Source: Thermoplasmata archaeon (GTDB taxonomy: Archaea > Thermoplasmatota > Thermoplasmata > Lutacidiplasmatales > UBA184). From it: a DNA stretch of 12,648 nucleotides. The DNA lies in contig JAKATE010000046.1 in NCBI GenBank assembly GCA_021828085.1, forward strand, positions 1 to 12,648. Direction: 5' to 3'. This document shows positions 6,374 to 12,648 of the stretch, piece by piece (positions within the stretch are counted from its first letter, which is position 1; each line of letters begins with the position of its first letter). The position numbers and the translations under genes were made by a program. The notes beneath the pieces are model-generated. The model saw nothing but the letters and a program-made list of their open reading frames with translations, did not search any database and was not told the origin of the DNA.

Positions 6374-7447
6374 CTACTGCTCCCGCCGGCTCAGCGCCTG
6401 CCCGATCTCCCGGAGGAGTGCGCGTCCCTCGGGCTTGAGACCCCGGGCCGAGCCGGCGAGCTTGTCCCCGCGGGCGACCCACTGGGCGATCGCCCGCTCG
6501 GAGTGCTCGAAACTGCCCGTATCCTCGAGGACCGAGAGGGCCGCCTCGAACTGCTCGGGAGTGGCGAGGGGGTTCCCCAGGACGCGTTCGAGCGCCTCGC
6601 GCTCGTCGCGCCCGGCCTTCTGGTGGGCGTAGACCACCAGGAGCGTCCGCTTGCCCTCCAGGAGGTCGTTGGTGGACTTCCCCACCACCTCCTGGGCGTG
6701 CGCGCCGACCCCGAGGACATCGTCGCGGAGCTGGAAGGCGGTGCCGTAGGCGACCCCGATCTCTCCCAGGGCCCGGACCAGTTCCGGCCGCGCCCCCGCG
6801 AGGAGTGCCCCCATCCGGAGCGGGGAGGCCACCGTGTAGATCGCCGACTTGAGCCGGTGCACGCGGAGCACGTCCGCCTCGGACACCTCGGAGACGGGGC
6901 GGACGGTGTTGAGGACGTCCAGGACCTGCCCGAGCGCCGTCGCCTGCGCCATGCGCGAGTATTCTCCCAGCGCAGCGAGCTTCCGGGGGGGCGAGGACTT
7001 GGCCTCGAGCAGCAAGCCGACGGTGAACGGCTCGTAGAGGTCGCCCAGGGTGATCGCCATCCCCTGTCCGAAGTCCGCGTCGCTCCCTGCCAGGTTCTTC
7101 TCCGTGTGGTACCGGGCGAGCGCCAGGTGGAGCGTGGGCCCGTTGCGGCGGGTCTCCCCATGGTCGATGACGTCGTCGTGGATGAGCATCCAGCTCTGGA
7201 AGGTCTCCAGGGCGGCGGCGGCAGGAAGGGCGTTCTGGAGGGGGCGCCCGCCGGCCAGGGTGTAGCCGGCGAGGAGCATGCAGGCACGGAACCGCTTCCC
7301 TCCACGGAGGGTGAACTCCTCGGCGGAGCGCAAGAACGGGGTGAGCAACCGCGTCTCGAGCGCCGCCTCCTTGCCCAGCTTCCGGAGCGCCGAGGCGAGG
7401 TAGGCCTCCACGCGCTTACGCTCCGCCAGGAGCTCCTTGAGGTCCAT
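6374..7447 (-). CDS. Geranylgeranyl diphosphate synthase (polyprenyl synthetase family)
   Basis: A 357-residue trans-prenyltransferase that condenses isopentenyl diphosphate with allylic diphosphates, supplying C20 chains for archaeal ether lipids. The substrate-binding segment GGKRFRACMLL (49-59), the first Asp-rich motif DDVIDHGETRRNG (91-103), and the second Asp-rich region FQLRDDVLGVG (238-248) with GKSTNDLLEGKRTLL (256-270) are all intact. Trp86 lies five residues before the first Asp motif. A bulky residue there limits chain length in archaeal (type I) GGPP synthases, so a C20 product fits. The last 70 residues are helical. The ATG at 7447 is chosen because a TATA element (rc of 7477-7483) lies 33 bases before it; an upstream in-frame start at 7507 would precede that promoter. 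The 3' ends of this gene and pfdB converge with 12 bases between them. Confidence 0.9.
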   Translation of the reverse strand: MDLKELLAERKRVEAYLASALRKLGKEAALETRLLTPFLRSAEEFTLRGGKRFRACMLLAGYTLAGGRPLQNALPAAAALETFQSWMLIHDDVIDHGETRRNGPTLHLALARYHTEKNLAGSDADFGQGMAITLGDLYEPFTVGLLLEAKSSPPRKLAALGEYSRMAQATALGQVLDVLNTVRPVSEVSEADVLRVHRLKSAIYTVASPLRMGALLAGARPELVRALGEIGVAYGTAFQLRDDVLGVGAHAQEVVGKSTNDLLEGKRTLLVVYAHQKAGRDEREALERVLGNPLATPEQFEAALSVLEDTGSFEHSERAIAQWVARGDKLAGSARGLKPEGRALLREIGQALSRREQ

Positions 7448-7476
7448 GACCGGCCGTCTCCGCTGGAGGGCGGGAG

Positions 7477-7483
7477 ATATAAA
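7477..7483. promoter_or_regulatory. Shared TATA element of the divergent prenyl synthase and TPR genes
   Basis: ATATAAA on + reads TTTATAT on -, close to the archaeal TATA consensus in both directions. Its centre (7480) is 30 bases before the + strand ATG at 7510 and 33 bases before the - strand ATG at 7447. It is the only AT-rich stretch in the 62-base gap, and neither start has a clear Shine-Dalgarno site. Both transcripts are therefore likely leaderless or nearly so. Confidence 0.75.
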
Positions 7484-7509
7484 CGATTGCTCTCCGCTGG
7501 CGTTCACTG

Positions 7510-8475
7510 ATGCGGCCCGGCCACTTCGACCTGCTCGTCGAGCAGATCGCCGTCGCCTTTGGTCTCAAGCCCCAGCACGTGAAGCGGGAGGAGGAGGGGC
7601 TCCTCCTCGAGACCCCGGACCGTGTGGTCTACGCCTTCTACGCCGAAGGGCGGAGCCCCTCCCTGCCCGCCATGCGGGCGCTCCTGGAGCGCTGCGAGCG
7701 GGAGCGGGAGTCGCTGGTGGTCCTCACCCCCGGCCCCCTCTCCCCGGGGGTCCGCGAGCTCCTGGAGGACCGCGGGGTCCCTTTCGCCTCGGGGGAGCGC
7801 TTCCGTCTCCTCCTCGAGAACCTGGGGCTCGGGAGCCCGGCCTCGGCTTCGATCGGAGCGGGCGTCCTGCCCACCGCCCATCAGCTCGATGAGACCATGG
7901 GGCGCGCCCGGCACTGGGCCTCCTGGGGGGTTCCCGCGCTCGCGCTGCGCTTCTTCGAGCAGGCCGAGAGGCTCAAGCCGGAGTACATCCCCGCCATGAT
8001 CGGGGAGGGGGAGTCCTTCCTCGCCCTCGGAAGGTGGGACGAGGCCGAGGGGGCCTTCGAACGGGCCCGGTCGCTCTCCCCGGAGCACTGGGGGGCCCTC
8101 CTCGGCCTCGCCCGGGTCAAGGGCGCGCGGGGGCAGGTCCGCGCCGCGGTCCGGGAGATCGAAGACCTCCTCCAGAAGCACCCCCGCCAGCCCCCGGTAC
8201 GCGCGCACCTCGTCGACGCCCTGGTCTCCCTGGGGCGATGGAAGGCCGCCGCTCCCCATCTGGACAGTCTGCTCGAGCTCAATCCGAAGGACCCTTACCT
8301 TCACGCGCTCCGCAGCGTCTGCGCGAGGAAGCTCGGTCACGCGGCGCTCGCCGAGGAGGAGCGCCTCCTCGCCACACGCCTCGGGATGTCCGAGGAGCTC
8401 TGGGAGGGGCTGGAGCGGCAGATCGCCCCGAGCACCCCGGAGGGTCCGGGTCGGGCGCGTCCGCACCCGATATAA
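7510..8475 (+). CDS. TPR-repeat protein with possible degenerate Mrr-like N-terminal domain
   Basis: A 321-residue, probably cytoplasmic protein. Four TPR units of exactly 34 residues start at about 159, 193, 227 and 261, with typical elements such as 'ALGRWDEAEGAFERARSLSP' and 'LGRWKAAAPHLDSLLELNP'. A partial unit precedes them at about 139. TPRs bind partner proteins. The first 110 residues alternate helices and strands. The part 'LVVLTPGPLSPGVRELLEDRG' then 'GERFRLLLENL' resembles the second half of Mrr-type restriction-endonuclease-like folds, where such proteins read 'TxxFSxxAxxxAxxxxIxLIdGxxLxxLL'. The catalytic Asp...(E/Q)xK residues are not evident, so cleavage is unlikely. The fold call is inference. 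ATG 7510 lies 30 bases after the shared TATA element. The stop codon is part of the next gene's TATA box. I do not know its function. Confidence 0.75.
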   Translation: MRPGHFDLLVEQIAVAFGLKPQHVKREEEGLLLETPDRVVYAFYAEGRSPSLPAMRALLERCERERESLVVLTPGPLSPGVRELLEDRGVPFASGERFRLLLENLGLGSPASASIGAGVLPTAHQLDETMGRARHWASWGVPALALRFFEQAERLKPEYIPAMIGEGESFLALGRWDEAEGAFERARSLSPEHWGALLGLARVKGARGQVRAAVREIEDLLQKHPRQPPVRAHLVDALVSLGRWKAAAPHLDSLLELNPKDPYLHALRSVCARKLGHAALAEEERLLATRLGMSEELWEGLERQIAPSTPEGPGRARPHPI

Positions 8476-8476
8476 G
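8469..8476 (+). promoter_or_regulatory. TATA box of the BtuF-like gene, overlapping the upstream stop codon
   Basis: GATATAAG contains the TAA stop (8473-8475) of the TPR gene. Its centre, about 8472, is 27 bases before the GTG at 8499, which is ideal for leaderless transcription. No Shine-Dalgarno sequence precedes that GTG. The following run of genes may therefore have its own promoter. Confidence 0.65.
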
Positions 8477-8498
8477 GGGCGCCCCCGCTGCTTGCCCC

Positions 8499-9443
8499 GT
8501 GCGGGTCGTTTCGTTCCTCCCGAGCGCCACGGAGATCCTCTTCGCCCTCGGACGGGGCGAGTATCTCGTCGGTCGCAGCCACGAGTGCGACCATCCCCCC
8601 GAGGCGCTCAGCCGCCCGGTCGTGATGCGCGCGCGAAAGGATCTGGCCGCTCTCGACTCCCGGGCCATCGACGGGTACGTCCGCGCCTCGATGGCAAAGA
8701 AGGAGGAGCTCTACGAGGTCGACGAGGAGCAGCTGCGCTCCCTTGAGCCGGACCTCGTCCTCACCCAGGACCTCTGCGCGGTCTGCTCGGTGACGCCCGG
8801 GACGTTGGAGGACGCCCTGGGGCGGCTCCCCAAGCGGCCCCAGGTGCTCATCCTCTCGCCCACACGGCTCGAGCATCTCTTCCGCGACACGCAGAAGGTC
8901 GCCGAGGCGATCGGCGACGCCGCCCGGGGCATCACGCAGGCCTCCGAGTGGAAGCGACGTCTCGCCCGGGTCAAGGCCGAGCCCAAGAGCAGCTCGAGCC
9001 CCCGGGTGCTGGTGCTCGACTGGCTCGACCCCCCCATCCTCGCCGGTCTCTGGGTGCCGGACATGGTGCGGGCGGCCGGCGGGACGCCGCTCGGCCCGAA
9101 ACCCGGGGCCCCCGCCCAGCGGACGGAGTGGGACGCGGTGCGGGGCCTGGGCGCGGACCTGGTGGTGCTCTCGCCCTGCGCCTACTCCCTCGACCGTACC
9201 GAGCGCGAGCTCTCCCGCCAGGCGACCCACCCTCTGGGGGACCTTCACCCGGAGCGCGGGACCTGGCTCGCCGACGAGGCGTTCTTCAGCCGCCCCGGGC
9301 CACGCCTCCTCGAGGGGGTCGAGCTCCTCTCGGACCTCCTCCAGGGGACCGGGCGCCCCCGCCGCGCCTACGAAGGGCGCGCCCGACCGGCCTTCCGCGC
9401 AGGGCTTAGCATGGCTCGCTTCCCCCACCGAGGGTACGCTTAG
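8499..9443 (+). CDS. Cytosolic BtuF/FhuD-like 'cobalamin-binding' protein
   Basis: A 314-residue protein with the two-lobed fold of class III periplasmic binding proteins (COG0614-like). It opens 'RVVSFLPSATEILFALG' and has no signal peptide, lipobox or membrane helix, so it should stay in the cytoplasm. It carries marks of a specific subfamily often labelled cobalamin-binding: HECDHP (28-33), QDLCAVC (90-96), DWLDPP (174-179), WVPDMVRAAGG (185-195), SPCAYSLDRT (225-234) and SRPGPRLLEG (264-273). The conserved Cys and His residues suggest metal or cofactor binding, but the ligand is unproven. No ABC permease, ATPase or cobalamin gene is nearby, which argues against a plain import role. GTG 8499 is chosen for its 27-base distance from the TATA box. 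A longer upstream frame shadows the TPR gene. The M50 protease gene follows after 13 bases. Confidence 0.82.
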   Translation: MRVVSFLPSATEILFALGRGEYLVGRSHECDHPPEALSRPVVMRARKDLAALDSRAIDGYVRASMAKKEELYEVDEEQLRSLEPDLVLTQDLCAVCSVTPGTLEDALGRLPKRPQVLILSPTRLEHLFRDTQKVAEAIGDAARGITQASEWKRRLARVKAEPKSSSSPRVLVLDWLDPPILAGLWVPDMVRAAGGTPLGPKPGAPAQRTEWDAVRGLGADLVVLSPCAYSLDRTERELSRQATHPLGDLHPERGTWLADEAFFSRPGPRLLEGVELLSDLLQGTGRPRRAYEGRARPAFRAGLSMARFPHRGYA

Positions 9444-9456
9444 GGGGTCATCGTCG

Positions 9457-10146
9457 ATGTGGGGAGGCTTCCCGCCGCCGGTCTACGCCACGCCGACCGA
9501 CCGACGGTTCTCCCGGACGGAGCTCCGTCACATCACCATCGCCTTCGGGGTGCTCACCTTCGACCTCTGGCTCATCTTCGATGGTCTCAACGCCTTCAGC
9601 TACGGCGCGTACTACGGCAGCGGGTTCAGCTCCGCCGTGGGACTGAGCCTCCTTCTCGGCGCCGGGGTGGCCGCGCTGGCGGCGGTCACGGGCTTCCTGG
9701 CGCATGAGATGGGGCACAAGTTCGCCGCCCAGCACCTCGGGCTCTGGGCGGAGTTCCGCGCCTTCTGGAACGGCCTGCTCATCTCGGTGCTCTTCTCGGC
9801 GCTGGGCTTCCTCTTCGCCGCCCCCGGGGCGACCTACATCGCCGGACGGGGGGACCGGCGGGAGAGCGGTCTCACCAGCGTGGCCGGCCCCCTGGTCAAC
9901 CTGGGCGAGGCGGGAGTGCTGCTCTCCTCCGCCTGGGTCCTGGGGCGGAGTGGCACCTCGCTCGCCTACGCTGCGCTCCTCCTGGTGGGGGCAATCAATG
10001 TCTACTGGGCGCTCTTCAACCTCATCCCTTACGGACCGCTGGATGGGGCGAAGGTCCTGCGCTGGAGCAAGCCGATCTGGGCCGTCCTCTTCGCCGGCTC
10101 GCTGGTCTGGGTGGTCTCCCTGTACCTTTTGACGGGGGTACTGTAG
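9457..10146 (+). CDS. M50-family intramembrane metalloprotease (site-2-protease-like)
   Basis: A 229-residue, multi-pass membrane protein. The zinc-binding and catalytic motif HEMGH (H83, E84, H87) sits in a membrane helix, and the third zinc ligand is in NLIPYGPLDG (188-197, Asp196). AGPLVN (143-148) is also typical of the family. About five to six hydrophobic segments are visible, starting near residues 27, 62, 106, 150, 171 and 207. Such proteases cut transmembrane substrates, often in regulated release of signalling proteins. No PDZ or CBS domain is attached, so this is a minimal archaeal form. The substrate cannot be told from the sequence. The ATG at 9457 has only a weak GGGGGT (9443-9448) upstream. 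It lies 13 bases after the BtuF-like gene and 9 bases before the MBL-fold gene, which suggests one transcript. Confidence 0.88.
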   Translation: MWGGFPPPVYATPTDRRFSRTELRHITIAFGVLTFDLWLIFDGLNAFSYGAYYGSGFSSAVGLSLLLGAGVAALAAVTGFLAHEMGHKFAAQHLGLWAEFRAFWNGLLISVLFSALGFLFAAPGATYIAGRGDRRESGLTSVAGPLVNLGEAGVLLSSAWVLGRSGTSLAYAALLLVGAINVYWALFNLIPYGPLDGAKVLRWSKPIWAVLFAGSLVWVVSLYLLTGVL

Positions 10147-10155
10147 GGCACCGCG

Positions 10156-11103
10156 ATGCCGGACCCGGTCACTTCCCTCCCGGAAGGGCGCCTGCTCGTC
10201 GACCTGGGCTTCCGGGACCAGGACGGCCTCATCGGGAGCTATCTTCTGCCCGAGGAGGAGGGCTGGGCCCTCGTCGAGGTAGGACCGACGAGCTGCCGGG
10301 AGCACCTGCTCGCGGGCCTCGCCCGCGCCGGGATCGAGCCCGAGGAGATCCGGGACGTCCTCGTCACGCACATCCACCTGGACCACGCCGGCGCGGTGGG
10401 GAGCCTGACCGGGGCCCTCCCCCGCGCGACCTTCCACATCCATGAGGTGGGGCTCCCCCACCTTCTCGACCCCACCCGGCTCAACGAGAGCGCCCGGCGG
10501 GCCTGGGGGGAGGCCGCCCACCAGCTCTGGGGCCCGGTCGTTCCCCTCGCCCCTTCCCGGGCCCACGCCCTGCGCGGCGGGGAGAGCCTGCCGCTGGCCA
10601 AGGGAGCCTCCCTCCGAGTGATCGCCACCCCGGGGCATGCCCGGCACCATCTGAGCTTCTTTGACACCGGGACCCGGACCATCTTCACCGGCGACGGCGC
10701 CGGCATCCTGGTCCCGGGGGCGAAGTACATCCGGCCGGCCGTGCCCCCGCCGGACCTCCAGGTGGAGGACCTCCTCGCGAGCCTTGCCCGGATGGCCGAG
10801 CCGGACCCCCAGAATATCGCGTTCAGTCACTACGGGGTCTACCCGGACGCCCGACCTCGCCTCGACGAGGCCGGCCGGGAAGTGCGTCGATGGGAGTCCA
10901 TCGCGCTGGAGGCGGCCCGCCGAGAACCGACGATGGCTTCGATCCTCTCTGCCCTCGAGGCGGAGGAGAGGAGGCGTAGCCGGGAGGCGGAGGAGCCCGC
11001 GGAGCTCGTCCAGAGGGAAGGGAAGATCTCCGCCTTGGGGCTCGCCGCCTCCGGCTTCCTGCGCTACTTCCGCCAGACCGGCAAGATCCCCGCGGAACCT
11101 TGA
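10156..11103 (+). CDS. MBL-fold metallo-hydrolase
   Basis: A 315-residue metallo-beta-lactamase-fold enzyme. The metal ligands are all present: THIHLDHAG (H72, H74, D76, H77), TPGH (H161), FTGDG (D180) and FSHYG (H225). This arrangement binds two metal ions, usually zinc or iron, and fits hydrolases such as glyoxalase II-like thioesterases or lactonases. The substrate is not deducible. The lactonase-type region between 80 and 150 carries extra residues, including HIHE (94-97). Residues about 235-315 form a charged helical tail, similar to MBL proteins with a C-terminal winged-helix-like segment. No signal peptide is seen. The ATG at 10156 lies 9 bases after the M50 gene. The TGA stop overlaps or nearly abuts the MFS gene, so joint expression is likely. 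Confidence 0.88.
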   Translation: MPDPVTSLPEGRLLVDLGFRDQDGLIGSYLLPEEEGWALVEVGPTSCREHLLAGLARAGIEPEEIRDVLVTHIHLDHAGAVGSLTGALPRATFHIHEVGLPHLLDPTRLNESARRAWGEAAHQLWGPVVPLAPSRAHALRGGESLPLAKGASLRVIATPGHARHHLSFFDTGTRTIFTGDGAGILVPGAKYIRPAVPPPDLQVEDLLASLARMAEPDPQNIAFSHYGVYPDARPRLDEAGREVRRWESIALEAARREPTMASILSALEAEERRRSREAEEPAELVQREGKISALGLAASGFLRYFRQTGKIPAEP

Positions 11104-11114
11104 AGGACCCCCCC

Positions 11115-12329
11115 GTGGAGCTCTCCCCGCGGGAACGCGACCGGGCGTTGGGCTCACTGGTGCTCGCCCGGGCCTGCTACGCCTACAATTGGTACAACGT
11201 CGGGCCCATCCAGGCGGCCATCGCCGCTGGCCTCGCGGTCTCCTTCGGCACCGTCTCGCTCGCGCTCACGCTCTTCCTGGCCGGCGTCGGTCTCTTCCAG
11301 GTGCCCGCAGGGATCCTTTCCCTTCGCTGGGGAGCCCGGCGGACCTCCCTGGCGGGGATCTCGCTCATGTCCGTCGCGGCAGTGGGGAGCGCCCTCGCCC
11401 CCAACTTTCCCACGTTCCTCGTGGCCCGTTTCCTGGTCGGGGTCGGGGCGGCGCTCTTCTTCTCCCCCGCCATCGGGCTCGTCGCCCGTTACTACCGGGA
11501 CCGCGGCCGGGGCGTGGCCATCGGCCTGTACAACGGCGCGTTCAACCTGGGCGCCGGCGTCGCCGTCTTCCTCACTTCGCTGGTGGCCTCGGCCATCGGC
11601 TGGAGGGAGAGCCTTCTTCTCGGGGGGGCCCTCATGGGGGCCATCACCCTCGAGAACCTCTGGGTCCTCCCGCACCTGGACGAGCCCCGGCTGACCCGCG
11701 CCGAAGTCCGGAGCCGGACCCGGGGGATCCTACGGAACCGGGACCTCTGGGCCCTCGGTCTGGCCTTCCTCGGCTTCTGGGTCGCGGAGTTCGCCCTCGC
11801 CCAGTACTACGTTCCCTGGGCCGAAGGGCCCCTCGGCCTGAGCCCCCTCGTGGCCGGTGGGATGGACGCGGTGCTCGTGATGAGCTCGGTCTTGGGCGGG
11901 CCGATCGGCGGGTACCTCACCGAACGGCTCCGCCGCCCGCTCCGGGCAATCGTGCTGAGCGCGGTCATCACCGCCGCCGCCGCAGCCGCCCTCCCCTTCG
12001 CCCCCGTGTACGCGCTCTGGGCCCTGGCGGCCATCTACGGGCTCTTCACCGGGGTGGTCTTCGCCGGCTTCTACCTGATGGCCACCTGGCTCCCGGAGGT
12101 CTCCCCGGAGCGCGTCCCGCTCGCCCTCGGGCTCATGAACGGCATCCAGGTCACCTCCGGGAGCGCCATCGTGCTCGTCGTGGGGCTCGGGGTCTTCGGG
12201 CCCGGGGAGTTCGCCCTCGGGTTCCTCCTCCTCGGTCTGGTCACTCTCCTTCCCCTCCCCTTCCTCGTCGGGGCCCGGGGCCTCTCCCGGACCTCGCGAG
12301 GGGATCGGGCGGCCCTTCCCGGGGGCTAA
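11115..12329 (+). CDS. Major facilitator superfamily transporter
   Basis: A 404-residue integral membrane protein with about 12 hydrophobic segments in two halves. The first-half motif A appears as SLRWGARRTSLAG (near residues 69-81), and a second copy as GGYLTERLRRPLRA in the second half. 'RDRGRGVAIGLYNGAFNLGAG' style residues also fit MFS proteins; the substrate could be an anion, sugar or drug and cannot be named. The start is uncertain. GTG 11115 has AAGGA (11103-11107) seven bases upstream and gives a short N-terminal stretch before the first helix. An in-frame TTG at 11100 would overlap the MBL stop as TTGA and add five residues. It is the last gene of the run starting at 8499; the glutamine synthetase gene begins 45 bases later. 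Confidence 0.88.
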   Translation: MELSPRERDRALGSLVLARACYAYNWYNVGPIQAAIAAGLAVSFGTVSLALTLFLAGVGLFQVPAGILSLRWGARRTSLAGISLMSVAAVGSALAPNFPTFLVARFLVGVGAALFFSPAIGLVARYYRDRGRGVAIGLYNGAFNLGAGVAVFLTSLVASAIGWRESLLLGGALMGAITLENLWVLPHLDEPRLTRAEVRSRTRGILRNRDLWALGLAFLGFWVAEFALAQYYVPWAEGPLGLSPLVAGGMDAVLVMSSVLGGPIGGYLTERLRRPLRAIVLSAVITAAAAAALPFAPVYALWALAAIYGLFTGVVFAGFYLMATWLPEVSPERVPLALGLMNGIQVTSGSAIVLVVGLGVFGPGEFALGFLLLGLVTLLPLPFLVGARGLSRTSRGDRAALPGG

Positions 12330-12374
12330 GCATTAAGCCTCCACCGGCTCCAGCCGAGCGGGGGCGACGCGCGG
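12324..12374 (+). promoter_or_regulatory. Region upstream of glutamine synthetase
   Basis: The only AT-rich stretch, GGCTAAGCATTAAGCC (12324-12339), includes the MFS stop codon and forms an imperfect dyad with GGCT and AGCC at its ends. It could act as a TATA-like element or an operator, giving a leader of roughly 15 bases. No clear Shine-Dalgarno site lies before the ATG at 12375. Confidence 0.3.
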
Positions 12375-12648
12375 ATGGAGGAGCACGTAGAGACGGCCGA
12401 GACGATCATCAGCCGACTGCACAAAGAGGAGGCGAGGTGGCTCGACCTCCAGTTCGTCGACCTCACCGGTCTCCTCCAGCACGTGACCATGCCGGTCCAC
12501 ATGCTCGAGGAGCGCCACTTCTCCGAGGGGATCCCCAAGCTCGACGGGAGCTCCATCCGTGGCTTCACCGACATCCACGAGTCCGACATGCGGCTCGCCC
12601 CCGATGTCTCCACCCTCCGTCTGCTCCCGTGGTACAATCCCCCAGATC
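12375..12648 (+). CDS. glnA: Glutamine synthetase, N-terminal part (runs off the window)
   Basis: The first 91 residues of a type I glutamine synthetase, which joins ammonia and glutamate with ATP and is the main ammonia-assimilation enzyme. The N-terminal beta-grasp domain is clear: 'LDLQFVDLTGLLQHVTMP' (about 24-41), 'FSEGIPKLDGSSIRGF' (49-64) and 'IHESDMRLAPDVST' (67-80), which match the family's FDGSSIxGF and ESDMxLxPD motifs. 'KLDGSS' replaces the more common 'xFDGSS'. An in-frame stop at 12327-12329 and the lack of other start codons make ATG 12375 the only possible start. The catalytic domain lies beyond the right edge. Whether it follows the short archaeal GS type cannot be judged from this part. 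Confidence 0.92.
   Translation, partial: MEEHVETAETIISRLHKEEARWLDLQFVDLTGLLQHVTMPVHMLEERHFSEGIPKLDGSSIRGFTDIHESDMRLAPDVSTLRLLPWYNPPD

Noticed and set aside
7504..8466. Long open frame on the - strand opposite the TPR gene
   Set aside because: The + strand has exact 34-residue TPR periodicity and a well-placed promoter; the antisense product is repetitive Gly/Glu/Pro/Arg.
9448..11157. Long open frame on the - strand opposite the M50 and MBL genes
   Set aside because: Both + strand genes have complete catalytic motifs. The antisense product is compositionally biased and has no recognisable domain.
1..12648. Mobile elements, CRISPR arrays, defence systems, tRNA or rRNA genes
   Set aside because: No transposase or integrase motifs, no regularly spaced repeats, no tRNA-like T-arm sequence and no rRNA-like stretches were seen. 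The Mrr-like domain lacks catalytic residues and has no methylase partner.

Overview
The window looks like archaeal chromosome, most likely a GC-rich member of the Thermoplasmatota. The domain call rests on a prefoldin beta subunit, a KEOPS Pcc1-like subunit, an archaeal-type geranylgeranyl diphosphate synthase, and TATA-box promoters placed 25-33 bases before start codons, as in leaderless archaeal transcription. The phylum call is weaker. It rests on the first gene, a membrane-anchored surface beta-propeller protein with the 'FxESGLPSGxxWTVTLGG' domain that I associate with Thermoplasmata secreted proteins. All genes share a GC-rich codon style. I see no transposase, integrase, CRISPR array, tRNA or rRNA.

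Left part (1-2864): a glycosylation-rich surface protein is followed on the + strand by a stand-alone asparagine-synthase-type ATP pyrophosphatase without a glutaminase domain. A tiny zinc-ribbon gene overlaps the end of the pyrophosphatase gene. A convergent gap with inverted repeats separates this group from carbamate kinase.

Middle part (2865-7447): carbamate kinase (-) and adenylosuccinate lyase (+) diverge from a 65-base gap with one TATA-like element readable on both strands. purB overlaps the Pcc1-like gene. A CDGSH iron-sulfur protein and prefoldin beta follow. The 76 bases between those two hold three consecutive inverted repeats, the last one ending at the prefoldin start codon. Geranylgeranyl diphosphate synthase lies on the - strand.

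Right part (7448-12648): the prenyl synthase shares a second bidirectional TATA element with a + strand gene that joins a possible degenerate Mrr-like nuclease domain to TPR repeats. Then come a cytosolic BtuF-like protein, an intramembrane M50 metalloprotease, an MBL-fold hydrolase and an MFS transporter, closely spaced and probably co-transcribed. The start of a glutamine synthetase runs off the right edge.

Most of the content is housekeeping: purine and nitrogen metabolism, membrane lipid synthesis, chaperone and tRNA modification. The less explained parts are the AsnB-like/zinc-ribbon pair, the Mrr-like/TPR protein, the signal-less BtuF-like protein and the three dyads before prefoldin. 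I did not find a clear undescribed multi-gene system. No database search was possible, so family calls rest on recognised motifs.
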